Source of the DNA: Saccharopolyspora_C sp040643635
GTDB lineage: Bacteria; Actinomycetota; Actinomycetes; Mycobacteriales; Pseudonocardiaceae
DNA: 64,000 nt
Direction: 5' to 3'
Assembly (NCBI RefSeq): GCF_040643635.1
Contig: NZ_JBEYUS010000010.1
Coordinates: 62,001 to 126,000, forward strand
Shown here one piece after another: positions 16,833 to 24,439 of the stretch. Both the position numbers and the translations under genes were made by a program. Each line of letters opens with the position of its first letter. Position 1 is the first letter of the stretch. The notes below the pieces were generated by a model, which made no database searches, was not told where the DNA came from, and was given only the letters and a program-made list of their open reading frames with translations.

Positions 16833-18185
16833 TCAGCCCAGCACCTTGCTGTTCCGGAGTCGTGGGCGGATCGCCAGCAATGCCCCGCTCGCGTCCATGT
16901 GCACGAGGCCGGTCTTCCCCCACTCGATGTGGGCCGCGTTCTTGTTGCGGCGCCAGGTCGTCAGCGCGTCCGGGATGCCGGCCTCGTGTTCGTCGATGAG
17001 TCCCTCGCTCAAGCGTTGATACTGGTCGGCGAGAAGCGCCGAGTACACCTCCACCCGTTCACCGTTGAGCCGGAACACCTGATCGGTTCCCACGAACGAC
17101 ATGCCGCCCAGCGTGATGCGGGCATCGCCCTGCGTCCCGGGAACGGAGGAGGAGACGGCCGTTCCGAGCCGCGCCTGCTGGCGTTCGGTCAGCAGGTCTC
17201 GTGCCGCCGCCCGATTTCCGGCGAAGGTGAGGAGGGACGCGGCACTGGTGCGGACCAAGAGACGGGCGAGCCAATCGTGCAGATCGTCCCGCACCGCGAA
17301 GCCTTGCCGCTGGGTTCGTTCTCCGTTCACGGTCGTGGTGATCAAGGGAAGGATGGCGTCGTCCTGCGCGGGCACGGAGGGATCCGGAACGGTGAGGACG
17401 CCGTCGCCTTCGGCGGCCAGCAGGCGGACACCGATGCCGTCGCGACGCAGCCAGGTCGCGGTCATCAAGCCGGGAAAGGGATTCCCGGACAAGTCCGATT
17501 CGCCGAGAACCAGGCCGTGCACGCGCCGGGCGGACTGCGCGAGCGCGGTGGGTGCGGGATCGGACTTGCTGTGCGACCCCCGGGCGTCAATGGCGATGAC
17601 GCGGATCGGCGCGCCGGGCTTGCGCCCGACGAGCAGGTAGTTCGGCCTCGTCGCGCTCGTGCCTGCGGCCGGTTTTTCGCTGCTCGAACCGCAGAACGCC
17701 GTCAGCACCAGTTCGGAATCGAGCGCGTCGAACCGATAGCCGGGGAACTCCTGTCGCAAGATCTGTTGGGCTGCTGCCAGTCCGAACGCGATCCCGAGAT
17801 CGCGAGCTTGAGCTCCCTTCCGGTGGTAGTTCAGGTCGTTCCCGTTCCTGCTCAGCTGCATCGCGTGCTGCGCCGTCGAATCGAACGCTGTGACGTAGCG
17901 GAGGCAGTCCCAGTGCTGTGCCACCGCGCGAGCGGAACCCTGCCCGGCGAGGGCGACCGTTCGAGCGAACGTGTGCAGCACTTGCCAAGGCGTGAGCTCC
18001 ACGGGGTGGCCGTGCCGCACCGGGATGAGTGCTTTCGGCCGAGCGTGCGGTTCGCGCCCCTTCTTCACGATGTCGCGATCGAGTTTGTTGGCGCGTTCGC
18101 TCACCCGGGCGCTGAGGGACGACGTCGACTCGAACATGACGTCCGCTTTCCGGCCGAGTTTGTTGAGCGCGGCTTGGGCCTTCAC
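16833..18185 (-). CDS. Orphan 450-residue protein of unknown function
   Basis: I do not recognise this protein. It is soluble (no signal or membrane segment). Residues 1-60 are basic and helical; the middle contains LDSELVLTAFCG, then RPNYLLVG and VIAIDARGSHSK, whose order recalls the PD-(D/E)XK nuclease core but with Asn, Asp and Arg where Asp, Glu and Lys would be needed. The C-terminal part carries a Trp-rich segment (TTWRRNKNAAHIEWGKTG). A GGAGGG Shine-Dalgarno precedes the GTG start. Codon use includes CAA, AAA, GCT, CGA more often than its neighbours, suggesting acquisition. It is a lone gene between two sugar loci. Confidence 0.8.
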   Translation of the reverse strand: MKAQAALNKLGRKADVMFESTSSLSARVSERANKLDRDIVKKGREPHARPKALIPVRHGHPVELTPWQVLHTFARTVALAGQGSARAVAQHWDCLRYVTAFDSTAQHAMQLSRNGNDLNYHRKGAQARDLGIAFGLAAAQQILRQEFPGYRFDALDSELVLTAFCGSSSEKPAAGTSATRPNYLLVGRKPGAPIRVIAIDARGSHSKSDPAPTALAQSARRVHGLVLGESDLSGNPFPGLMTATWLRRDGIGVRLLAAEGDGVLTVPDPSVPAQDDAILPLITTTVNGERTQRQGFAVRDDLHDWLARLLVRTSAASLLTFAGNRAAARDLLTERQQARLGTAVSSSVPGTQGDARITLGGMSFVGTDQVFRLNGERVEVYSALLADQYQRLSEGLIDEHEAGIPDALTTWRRNKNAAHIEWGKTGLVHMDASGALLAIRPRLRNSKVLG

Positions 18186-18397
18186 ACACCCTCCACAGCA
18201 TCGTGATCAACGGGACCGACCCCAACTCACCACAACTCGCACCCCGCTGTCGGCCTCCGTTCGGTTGACGTTCGGAGTAGTGGTTTCCGCAGGTGGGAGG
18301 TCGTCCGATCGGCGCAAGATTGCTGCATCCGGAACGGTCGCGGGAGGTGGCGGTGGCGCACCGCGAGGGGTGGGTGCGCCGGAAGTGGGGCGGCGGC

Positions 18398-19243
18398 TCA
18401 GCCGTCGAGGTGGGGGAGGACGTGGTCCCGGTAGCGGGCGGTCATGGTGGCGAGGACCTCGTCGCCGGGGGTGGCCCAGACGTCGGCGTTGAAGATCTCC
18501 ACTTCGACGTCCCCGGCGTAGCCGGTGGCCGCGACGAGCCGGGTGAGCGCGGCGAAGTCGATGACGCCGTCGCCCATCATGCCGCGGGACAGCAGCGGGT
18601 CCGGCGCGATCGGCAGCAGGAAGTCGCAGACCTGGTAGGCGGCGATGCGGCCCTCGCTCCCGGCGCGGGCGATGCTCGCCGCCAGCCGCGGGTCCCAGAA
18701 CACGTGGAAGGTGTCGACCACGACGGCGACCACGTCCGGGGGATGCGGCCGCGCCAGGTCCAACGCTTGTTCCACTGTGGACAGCACGGCGCGGTCGGCG
18801 GCGTACATCGGGTGCAGCGCCTCCAGGGCCAGCCGCACCCCGTGCTCGCGGGCGACCGGGGCCAGGTCGGCGATCCGGTCCGCGACGCGCGCTCGCGCGC
18901 CCGCGAGGTCGCGGTCCCCGGCGGGGAGGCCGCCGACCACGACGACCAGCACGTCGGTGCCGAGCGCGGCGGCCTCCGCGATCGCGGCCCGGTTGTCGGC
19001 GAGCGCCGCGCGCACCTCGTGCGGGTCGGTGGCGGTGAGGAACCCGCCGCGGCACAGGCTGGAGACCCGCACTCCCGCGTCCCGCACCAGCTTCGCGGCG
19101 GCCGGTACGCCGACCTCGGCGACGCGGTCCCGCCACAGCCCCACCGCGGGCAGTCCGGCTCGCGCCGCGCCGTCCACCGCCTCGCGCAGCGTCCAGCCCT
19201 TCGTCGTCGCCGTGTTCAGCGACAACCGGGACCGGCCCGTCAC
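18398..19243 (-). CDS. TIM-barrel sugar phosphate isomerase/epimerase (AP-endonuclease family 2)
   Basis: A 281-residue xylose-isomerase-like TIM barrel. Metal-ligand segments typical of the family are visible: LALEALHPMYAAD, VVVDTFHVFWDP and DVEVEIFNADVW. Such proteins act on keto-sugars or keto-inositols as isomerases, epimerases or hydro-lyases. The GTG start overlaps the stop of the DUF993 gene (GTGA). Third gene of the operon Gfo/Idh, DUF993, isomerase, probably under the LacI operators at 21578 and 21636. Confidence 0.85.
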   Translation of the reverse strand: MTGRSRLSLNTATTKGWTLREAVDGAARAGLPAVGLWRDRVAEVGVPAAAKLVRDAGVRVSSLCRGGFLTATDPHEVRAALADNRAAIAEAAALGTDVLVVVVGGLPAGDRDLAGARARVADRIADLAPVAREHGVRLALEALHPMYAADRAVLSTVEQALDLARPHPPDVVAVVVDTFHVFWDPRLAASIARAGSEGRIAAYQVCDFLLPIAPDPLLSRGMMGDGVIDFAALTRLVAATGYAGDVEVEIFNADVWATPGDEVLATMTARYRDHVLPHLDG

Positions 19244-20415
19244 GTCGCCACCCCGCTCACCGCCAGGAAGGACCGCATCCGCGCGACCGCCAGGTCCGGA
19301 TCGACCAGCAGGCCCGCCCGGTCGGCGAGCCGGAACACCTCCGCCAGGTGCGGCACCGAGCGGCCCGCGTGCAGCCCGCCCGCCATCGCGAATCCCGGCT
19401 GGTGCCCGTTGAGCCAGGACAGGAACGCGATGCCGGTCTTGTAGTGGAACGTCGGTAGCTCGAACACCTTGCGGGCCAACGGTTCCGTACTGTCCAAGAT
19501 GGACCTGGCCGTGCCGGGGTCGTCCCGGTCGAGGGCCTGGATCGCCGCCGAAGCCGCCGGGTGGATCGCCGCGAAGATCCCCAGCAGCGCATCCGAATAC
19601 CCGGTGCCGTCGCCGACGACGAGCCGCGAGTAGTGGAAGTCGTCCCCGGTGTAGAGCCGCACCCCCGGTGGCAGCGCCCGGCGCAGCGCGAGCTCCTGCG
19701 CGGCGTCGAGCAGCGAGACCTTCACCCCGTCGACCTTCTCCGGCCGCTCCCGGATGATCCGCAGGAACGACTCGGCCGCCACCGCCACGTCCGCGCTGCC
19801 CCAGTACCCGGCCAGCCGCGGGTCGAACATCGGGCCCAGCCAGTGCAGGACCACCGGCGCGTCGGCTTCGGCCAGCAGCGCGCCGTAGACCTCGGCGTAG
19901 TCCTCGGCCGAACGCGCCACCGCCGCCAGCGCGCGGGACGCCATGAGGATCACCACGGCACCGCTGCCCGCCACCAGCGCGATCTGCTCCCGGTAGGCCC
20001 GCAGCACCACGTCCAGCCCGGCGCGCCCGGACGGCAGCGCGGCCGGGTCCAGCTGGTCGGTACCCGCGCCCGCCGCGATCGTCCCGCCGCAGGCCCGTGC
20101 CTCCGCGGTGGACCGGCGCACCAGCTCGGCCGCCTGCGCCCAGCCGACGCCCGCGCCGCGCTGCGCGGTGTCCATCGCCTCGGCGACACCGAGCCCGTCG
20201 GACCAGATCCGGTGCCGGGCCGCCAGCGTCGCGTCCCAGTCGACGTCGGCGGGCGTGCCGGGCACGTTCTCGCCCAGCACCCGCGGCACCACGTGCGCGG
20301 CCGCGTACGCGACGCGGGACCGCAGCGGGCCGTCCGGTCTCGGCCAGTCCCGCGGTTCGCCGAGCACGTGCTCGACCAGGCGTCCGTCCGCGGTCGGCAG
20401 CAGCAGCGCGGTCAC
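19240..20415 (-). CDS. DUF993 family protein (dihydrodipicolinate-synthase-like barrel)
   Basis: A 391-residue protein of the DUF993 family, found almost only next to Gfo/Idh dehydrogenases and AP-endonuclease-type isomerases in actinomycetes. The segments WSDGLGVAEAMDTAQRG, GAGTDQLDPAAL, KVSLLDAAQE and LYTGDDFHYSRLVVGDG fit an aldolase-like barrel in which a lysine (DGVKVS) may form a Schiff base. The reaction is not established; a retro-aldol or lyase step on an oxidised sugar is inferred. Overlaps both neighbours by 4 bp. Confidence 0.85.
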   Translation of the reverse strand: MTALLLPTADGRLVEHVLGEPRDWPRPDGPLRSRVAYAAAHVVPRVLGENVPGTPADVDWDATLAARHRIWSDGLGVAEAMDTAQRGAGVGWAQAAELVRRSTAEARACGGTIAAGAGTDQLDPAALPSGRAGLDVVLRAYREQIALVAGSGAVVILMASRALAAVARSAEDYAEVYGALLAEADAPVVLHWLGPMFDPRLAGYWGSADVAVAAESFLRIIRERPEKVDGVKVSLLDAAQELALRRALPPGVRLYTGDDFHYSRLVVGDGTGYSDALLGIFAAIHPAASAAIQALDRDDPGTARSILDSTEPLARKVFELPTFHYKTGIAFLSWLNGHQPGFAMAGGLHAGRSVPHLAEVFRLADRAGLLVDPDLAVARMRSFLAVSGVAT

Positions 20416-21563
20416 AGGACCACCTCGGCGAGCTCGACGCGGCGGCCTTCGCGGGACGACGCCAGCCCGGCCTCGGTGAGCTGCAAACCCCGCACCCCGG
20501 CCGGGAAGTCGTACGGGTGCTCGGCGTCGTCGTGCAGGTGGCGGACGAACTGCTCCCACTGCGCGCGGAACCCGTTGGCAGGCACCTCGTCGTCCGGGAC
20601 CTCCGGCCACTGCGCGCGGAACGGCGTCGGCTCCACCAGATCCGGGTTCCACACCGGGGACGGGGTGTGCGCGCGGTGCTGCGCGCGGCAGCGGTGCAGG
20701 CCGGCGACCGCGCTGCCGTGCGTGCCGTCGACGTGGAACTCCACCAGCTCGTCGCGGTGCACCCGCGTCGCCCACGAGGAGTTCAGCTGCGCCACGACCC
20801 CACCGGTGAGTTCGAAGGTCGCGTAGGCGGCGTCGTCGGCGGTCGCGGTGTAGCCGCGGCCCTGCTCGTCCCAGCGCTGCGGGACGTGCGTGACGACCCG
20901 CGCGGTGACCGCCTCGACCCGGCCGAACAGGTTCTCCAGCAGGTAGTTCCAGTGCGGGAACATGTCGGTGGTGATGCCGCCGCCGTCCTCCGCGCGGTAG
21001 TTCCAGCTCGGGCGCTGCGCCGGGCGCAGATCGCCCTCGAACACCCAGTAGCCGAACTCGCCGCGCACCGACAGCACGCGGCCGAAGAACCCGGACTCCA
21101 CCAGCCGCCGAAGCTTCAGCAGGCCCGGCAGGTACAGCTTGTCGTGCACCACCCCGGCGCGGACCCCCGCATCGCGCGCCGCGCGGGCCAGCCGCAGCGC
21201 ACCCGCGACGTCCGAGGCGACGGGCTTCTCGGTGTAGACGTGCTTGCCCGCGGCGATCGCGCGGGTGATGGCCGCTTCGCGGGCCGAGGTGACCTGCGCG
21301 TCGAAGTACAGCCGGTCGTCGTCCGCGGACAGCGCGGTGTCCAGGTCCGTCGTCCAGCGGTCCAGGCCGTGGCGCGCCGCGAGTTCCGCCAGCTTCGCCG
21401 GATCGCGGCCGACGAGGACCGGGTCGAGCTGCACCCGGGTGCCGTCGGAGAGCCGCACCCCGCCCTGTTCGCGCAGGGCGAGGACCGACCGCACCAGGTG
21501 CTGCCGGTACCCCATCCTGCCGGTGACGCCGTTCATCACGACGCCCAGCCGTCGCTCGGTCAT
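20412..21563 (-). CDS. Gfo/Idh/MocA family oxidoreductase
   Basis: A 383-residue NAD(P)-dependent sugar or inositol dehydrogenase. It has an N-terminal Rossmann fold (LGVVMNGVTGRMGYRQHL), the catalytic EKP lysine motif (VYTEKPVASD) and the C-terminal substrate domain with GGGITTDMFPHWNYLLENLF. The glycine-rich loop is non-classical (GVTGRMG). First gene of the operon; two LacI-type operators lie 15 and 73 bp upstream. Expected to oxidise a sugar or glycoside, possibly at C3. Confidence 0.88.
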   Translation of the reverse strand: MTERRLGVVMNGVTGRMGYRQHLVRSVLALREQGGVRLSDGTRVQLDPVLVGRDPAKLAELAARHGLDRWTTDLDTALSADDDRLYFDAQVTSAREAAITRAIAAGKHVYTEKPVASDVAGALRLARAARDAGVRAGVVHDKLYLPGLLKLRRLVESGFFGRVLSVRGEFGYWVFEGDLRPAQRPSWNYRAEDGGGITTDMFPHWNYLLENLFGRVEAVTARVVTHVPQRWDEQGRGYTATADDAAYATFELTGGVVAQLNSSWATRVHRDELVEFHVDGTHGSAVAGLHRCRAQHRAHTPSPVWNPDLVEPTPFRAQWPEVPDDEVPANGFRAQWEQFVRHLHDDAEHPYDFPAGVRGLQLTEAGLASSREGRRVELAEVVL

Positions 21564-21577
21564 GCGAGTACCGCCCC

Positions 21578-21594
21578 TCTGGAAAGCGCTTACC
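21578..21594. promoter_or_regulatory. LacI operator, copy A (shared 17-mer)
   Basis: On the minus strand this reads GGTAAGCGCTTTCCAGA, identical over 17 bp to the site at 31365-31381. The core AAGCGCTT is the classic LacI/GalR centre. It lies 15 bp before the Gfo/Idh start, where binding would block the promoter or early transcription. Confidence 0.8.
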
Positions 21595-21635
21595 GAAACC
21601 GTAGGTGCAAGAGGGGGCCCGGAACAAGATGCATC

Positions 21636-21648
21636 GGAAAGCGCTTCC
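21636..21648. promoter_or_regulatory. LacI operator, second copy upstream of the Gfo/Idh operon
   Basis: GGAAAGCGCTTCC, a near-perfect palindrome centred on GCGC, 73 bp before the Gfo/Idh start and 42 bp from the first copy (about four helix turns). Confidence 0.7.
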
Positions 21649-21783
21649 CGCGATGTGCGCCCGCGAGGCCCCAGCACGACGCCCCATCGGTCCGGCGTGC
21701 CGCGCCCGAAGGGCGCCCGCCCGCAGCACCGCGCGGACCGCGAACGAGCGGGCCACCAGGACCGTTCTCGTGCCGTGGCGCTC

Positions 21784-21834
21784 AGGTGAGTGGCCCATTC
21801 GCCCAACGGCGCTGGGCGAATGGGCCATTCACCT
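21784..21834 (-). terminator. Long hairpin after lacI (repeat-family member)
   Basis: A 22-bp stem with one G-U wobble around a 7-nt loop; the arms read AGGTGAGTGGCCCATTCG... and ...CGAATGGGCCATTCACCT. It lies 60 bp past the lacI stop. The outer arm AGGTGAATGGCCCA recurs in the hairpin at 29822-29872 and in variant form at 28344-28398. Confidence 0.75.
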
Positions 21835-21893
21835 CGCGCAGGCGCTCCGGTGGACGGGGGCTGGGTGAGTGGATCGTTCGTCGAAGGGACGGG

Positions 21894-22910
21894 TCAGCGG
21901 CCGGGGGTGCTCTCCCGGAGCACGACCTCGCCGCGGACCTTGCGGCGGCGCGGTTTCTCCTGCTCGGTGCCGAGCACCAGGTCCAGCGCCATCCGGCCCA
22001 TCTCCGCCAGTGGCAGCCGCACCGTGGTCAGCCCGGGCGTGACGTCGCGCAGCGTGGCGATGTCGTCGAACCCGGCCACCGCCACGTCCTGCGGCACCCG
22101 CACCCCGCGCTCCCGGCAGGCGGCCATCGCGCCCAGCGCCATCAGGTCGTTGATCGCGAAGACGCAGTCGACGTCCGGGTGCTCGTCCAGCAGCCGGTGC
22201 ATCGCCCGGACACCTCCGTCGCGGCTGAACTCCTCGGCCGCGCACACCGGCTCGCCGTCCGCGGACTTCCGCCACCCGGCGAGGAACCCGTCCCGCCGGT
22301 CCCGGGACACCAGCAGGCGTTCCGGGCCGGTGAGCACCGCGGGCCGCCGGTAGCCGAGCTCGGCGAGCCGCACCGCCAGGTCCTGGGCGCCGCGCCGGTT
22401 GTCCACCACCACGGTGTCCACCGGCAGCCGCGGTTCGCTGATCGCCGCGACCCGGCCGCCGGAGGCGGTGAACGGTTCCACGTGCGCCGCGAGTTCCCGC
22501 AGGTGCGCCCGATCGTTGATCCTGCTGCCCGCCAGCACGATCGCCCGGCCGCGCTGGCGGCGCAGCGCGGCCAGCAGCTCCAGCTCCCGTTCGGGCCTGC
22601 CGCCGGTGCTGCACAGCATCACCAGCAGCCCGTGCTCCTCGGCGGCGGTGGCCAGTCCGGCGGCGATGGTGGAGAAGTACGGGTCGGCGATGTCGTTGAC
22701 CAGCAGCCCCACCAGGTCGGTGGAGCCCTTGGCCATCGACTGGGCCTGCGCGTTGGGGGTGTAGCCGAGCCGTGCGGCGGCGGCCAGCGTCCGGTCGTGC
22801 AGTTCGGCCCGGACGACCCGCTCGCTGCCGTTGAGGGCGCGGGAGGCCGTGGCGAGGGAGACCCCCGCTTCCTTGGCGACGTCGGTCAAGGTCGCTGCTC
22901 GTGCGGCCAC
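21894..22910 (-). CDS. LacI-family transcriptional regulator
   Basis: A 338-residue LacI/GalR repressor with the head TLTDVAKEAGVSLATASRAL and a sugar-binding domain (VGLLVNDIADPYFSTIAAGL). The GTG start follows AAGGAGCGAT. It lies immediately upstream of the Gfo/Idh/DUF993/isomerase operon on the same strand, so it is the best candidate for the protein binding GGTAAGCGCTTTCC at that operon and at 31365/31450. An inverted repeat 15 bp before its own start suggests a separate control. Confidence 0.9.
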   Translation of the reverse strand: MAARAATLTDVAKEAGVSLATASRALNGSERVVRAELHDRTLAAAARLGYTPNAQAQSMAKGSTDLVGLLVNDIADPYFSTIAAGLATAAEEHGLLVMLCSTGGRPERELELLAALRRQRGRAIVLAGSRINDRAHLRELAAHVEPFTASGGRVAAISEPRLPVDTVVVDNRRGAQDLAVRLAELGYRRPAVLTGPERLLVSRDRRDGFLAGWRKSADGEPVCAAEEFSRDGGVRAMHRLLDEHPDVDCVFAINDLMALGAMAACRERGVRVPQDVAVAGFDDIATLRDVTPGLTTVRLPLAEMGRMALDLVLGTEQEKPRRRKVRGEVVLRESTPGR

Positions 22911-22924
22911 ATCGCTCCTTCCCG

Positions 22925-22938
22925 GGAATGCGTATTCC
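22925..22938. promoter_or_regulatory. Inverted repeat in the lacI / aminotransferase divergent region
   Basis: GGAATGCGTATTCC (GGAAT-N4-ATTCC) lies 15 bp before lacI and about 100 bp before the class V aminotransferase. It is related in outline (GGAA...TTCC) to the LacI sites, so autoregulation is possible. Confidence 0.45.
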
Positions 22939-23038
22939 GAGGATAGCGCCCGGTTCGTCCGGTGGGTGACCGCGCCGCGCGGCGGTCCGAGGTGGACCGC
23001 GGCCGGTCGGGCCGGTCGCGCGGAGTAGTTTCGCCGCC

Positions 23039-24136
23039 ATGCCGCTGCCGCAGGACTACCTCGACCAGTTCACCGAGAGCCCCGGGTACCTGGACTTCGC
23101 CCGCTTCGGCCCGCCGTCGCGCGCGGTGCGGGAGGCCGCGGCGCGGCTGCTGGAACGGGCGGGCACCGCCGATCACTCCACAGTGGACGACCTGATGCGC
23201 GCGGACGCCGAGGCGCGGTCCCGGGTGGGCCGGCTGTGCGGGTTCCCCGCCGACCAGGTGGTGCTGCAGCCGAACACGAGCACCGCGCTGTTCCAGGCGG
23301 CGTTCGCCACCGGGGGAGCGGTGCTGGTCTCCGGCGCGGAGTTCCCCGCCAACACCTACCCGTGGTCCCGGGCCGCCGAGGCCGGCCGGATCCAGGTGCG
23401 GCCGTGGTCCCCGCCGGACGGGCTGGTCACCCCGGAGGCGGTGCGCGCCGGGCTCGACGACGAGGTCACCGCGGTCGCGGTGAGCGCGGTGGACTTCCGC
23501 ACCGGTCACCGCGCCGACCTCGCGGGCATCCGCGAGGTGATCGGGGACCGGCTGCTGGTGGTCGACGCGATCCAGGCGCTCGGCGCCGTCCGGGCGGACT
23601 GGGCGGCGGCGGACGTGCTGGTCGCGGGCGGGCAGAAGTGGCTGCGCGCCGGGTGGGGGACCGGTTTCGCGGTGCTCTCGGCGCGCGCCCTGGACCGGCA
23701 CCGCCCGCTGCTGTCCGGCTGGACCGGCGCGCGGGACCCGGGCCGCTTCGACGGGGAGGTGCGGGAACCGGTGCCGGGCGCCGGGTCCTGGTCGATCACG
23801 AACCTCAGCCCGGTGTCGGCGGGGGAGCTGGCCGCCGCGCTCGACCTGGTGGAACGGGCCGGGATCGCGGAGATCGAGGCCCGCATCGCCGAGCGGGTCG
23901 GCGAGCTCGCGGAGGAGCTGCGCTCGGCGGGCGCGCGGATCACCTCGGCACCGCCGCCGCGCAGCGGCATCCTCACCTTCGACCTGCCGGGGCACCCGTC
24001 CCGCGAGGTCGCCGCCGAGCTGGCCGCCGCCGGCATCGCCGCCACCGGCCGGGACGAGCACGTCCGGCTCGCCCCGCACGCCTCCACGTCCGCGGACGCG
24101 GTGCGGCAGGTCGGGGCGGTGCTGCGCGGGCGCTGA
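23039..24136 (+). CDS. Class V aminotransferase-fold PLP enzyme
   Basis: A 365-residue fold-type I PLP enzyme of the class V (cysteine desulfurase / kynureninase-like) group. Lys200 in AGGQKWLRAGWGTGF is the expected PLP lysine, and VVDAIQALGAVRADW supplies the Asp that contacts the pyridine nitrogen. There is no desulfurase cysteine loop visible, so an aminotransferase or lyase role is more likely. It is a single gene divergent from lacI; substrate unknown. Confidence 0.82.
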   Translation: MPLPQDYLDQFTESPGYLDFARFGPPSRAVREAAARLLERAGTADHSTVDDLMRADAEARSRVGRLCGFPADQVVLQPNTSTALFQAAFATGGAVLVSGAEFPANTYPWSRAAEAGRIQVRPWSPPDGLVTPEAVRAGLDDEVTAVAVSAVDFRTGHRADLAGIREVIGDRLLVVDAIQALGAVRADWAAADVLVAGGQKWLRAGWGTGFAVLSARALDRHRPLLSGWTGARDPGRFDGEVREPVPGAGSWSITNLSPVSAGELAAALDLVERAGIAEIEARIAERVGELAEELRSAGARITSAPPPRSGILTFDLPGHPSREVAAELAAAGIAATGRDEHVRLAPHASTSADAVRQVGAVLRGR

Positions 24137-24439
24137 GCCAGGGCTCGCCCGCAAAAGTCAGACGTTTTTCCTCGCGAAGCTCGGCACCGGACGGGGGCTC
24201 GTCCGGCGCCGCTTCGGCGTGCCGCGTTTGCGATGGTCGGCCGAGCCCGGTGGGGCGAACGGCCCGATCCGGTGCGGCGGACGTCGGCATCCGAAAATGT
24301 CAGATGTATTGCTTCCGGACTCGGTGAGCCAGCATACTTCTGCCCGGCCGGACGTGACGTGGCTCGCACCCCGGCCGCGCGGGCGAGCGGAACCTCCCGC
24401 GCAGGACAACGTCGTCCGAGACGAGGAGCAGACCAGGCG
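24137..24439. other. 303-bp intergenic region upstream of the hydantoinase operon
   Basis: No gene seen. It contains two related sites: AAAAGTCAGACGTTT (24153-24167, a palindrome around GTCAGAC with one mismatched pair) and ATGTCAGATGTATT within 24294-24310. They resemble GntR-type operators in outline. No regulator gene is adjacent. The A/T-rich stretch around 24294-24315 is the likeliest promoter position. Confidence 0.45.
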
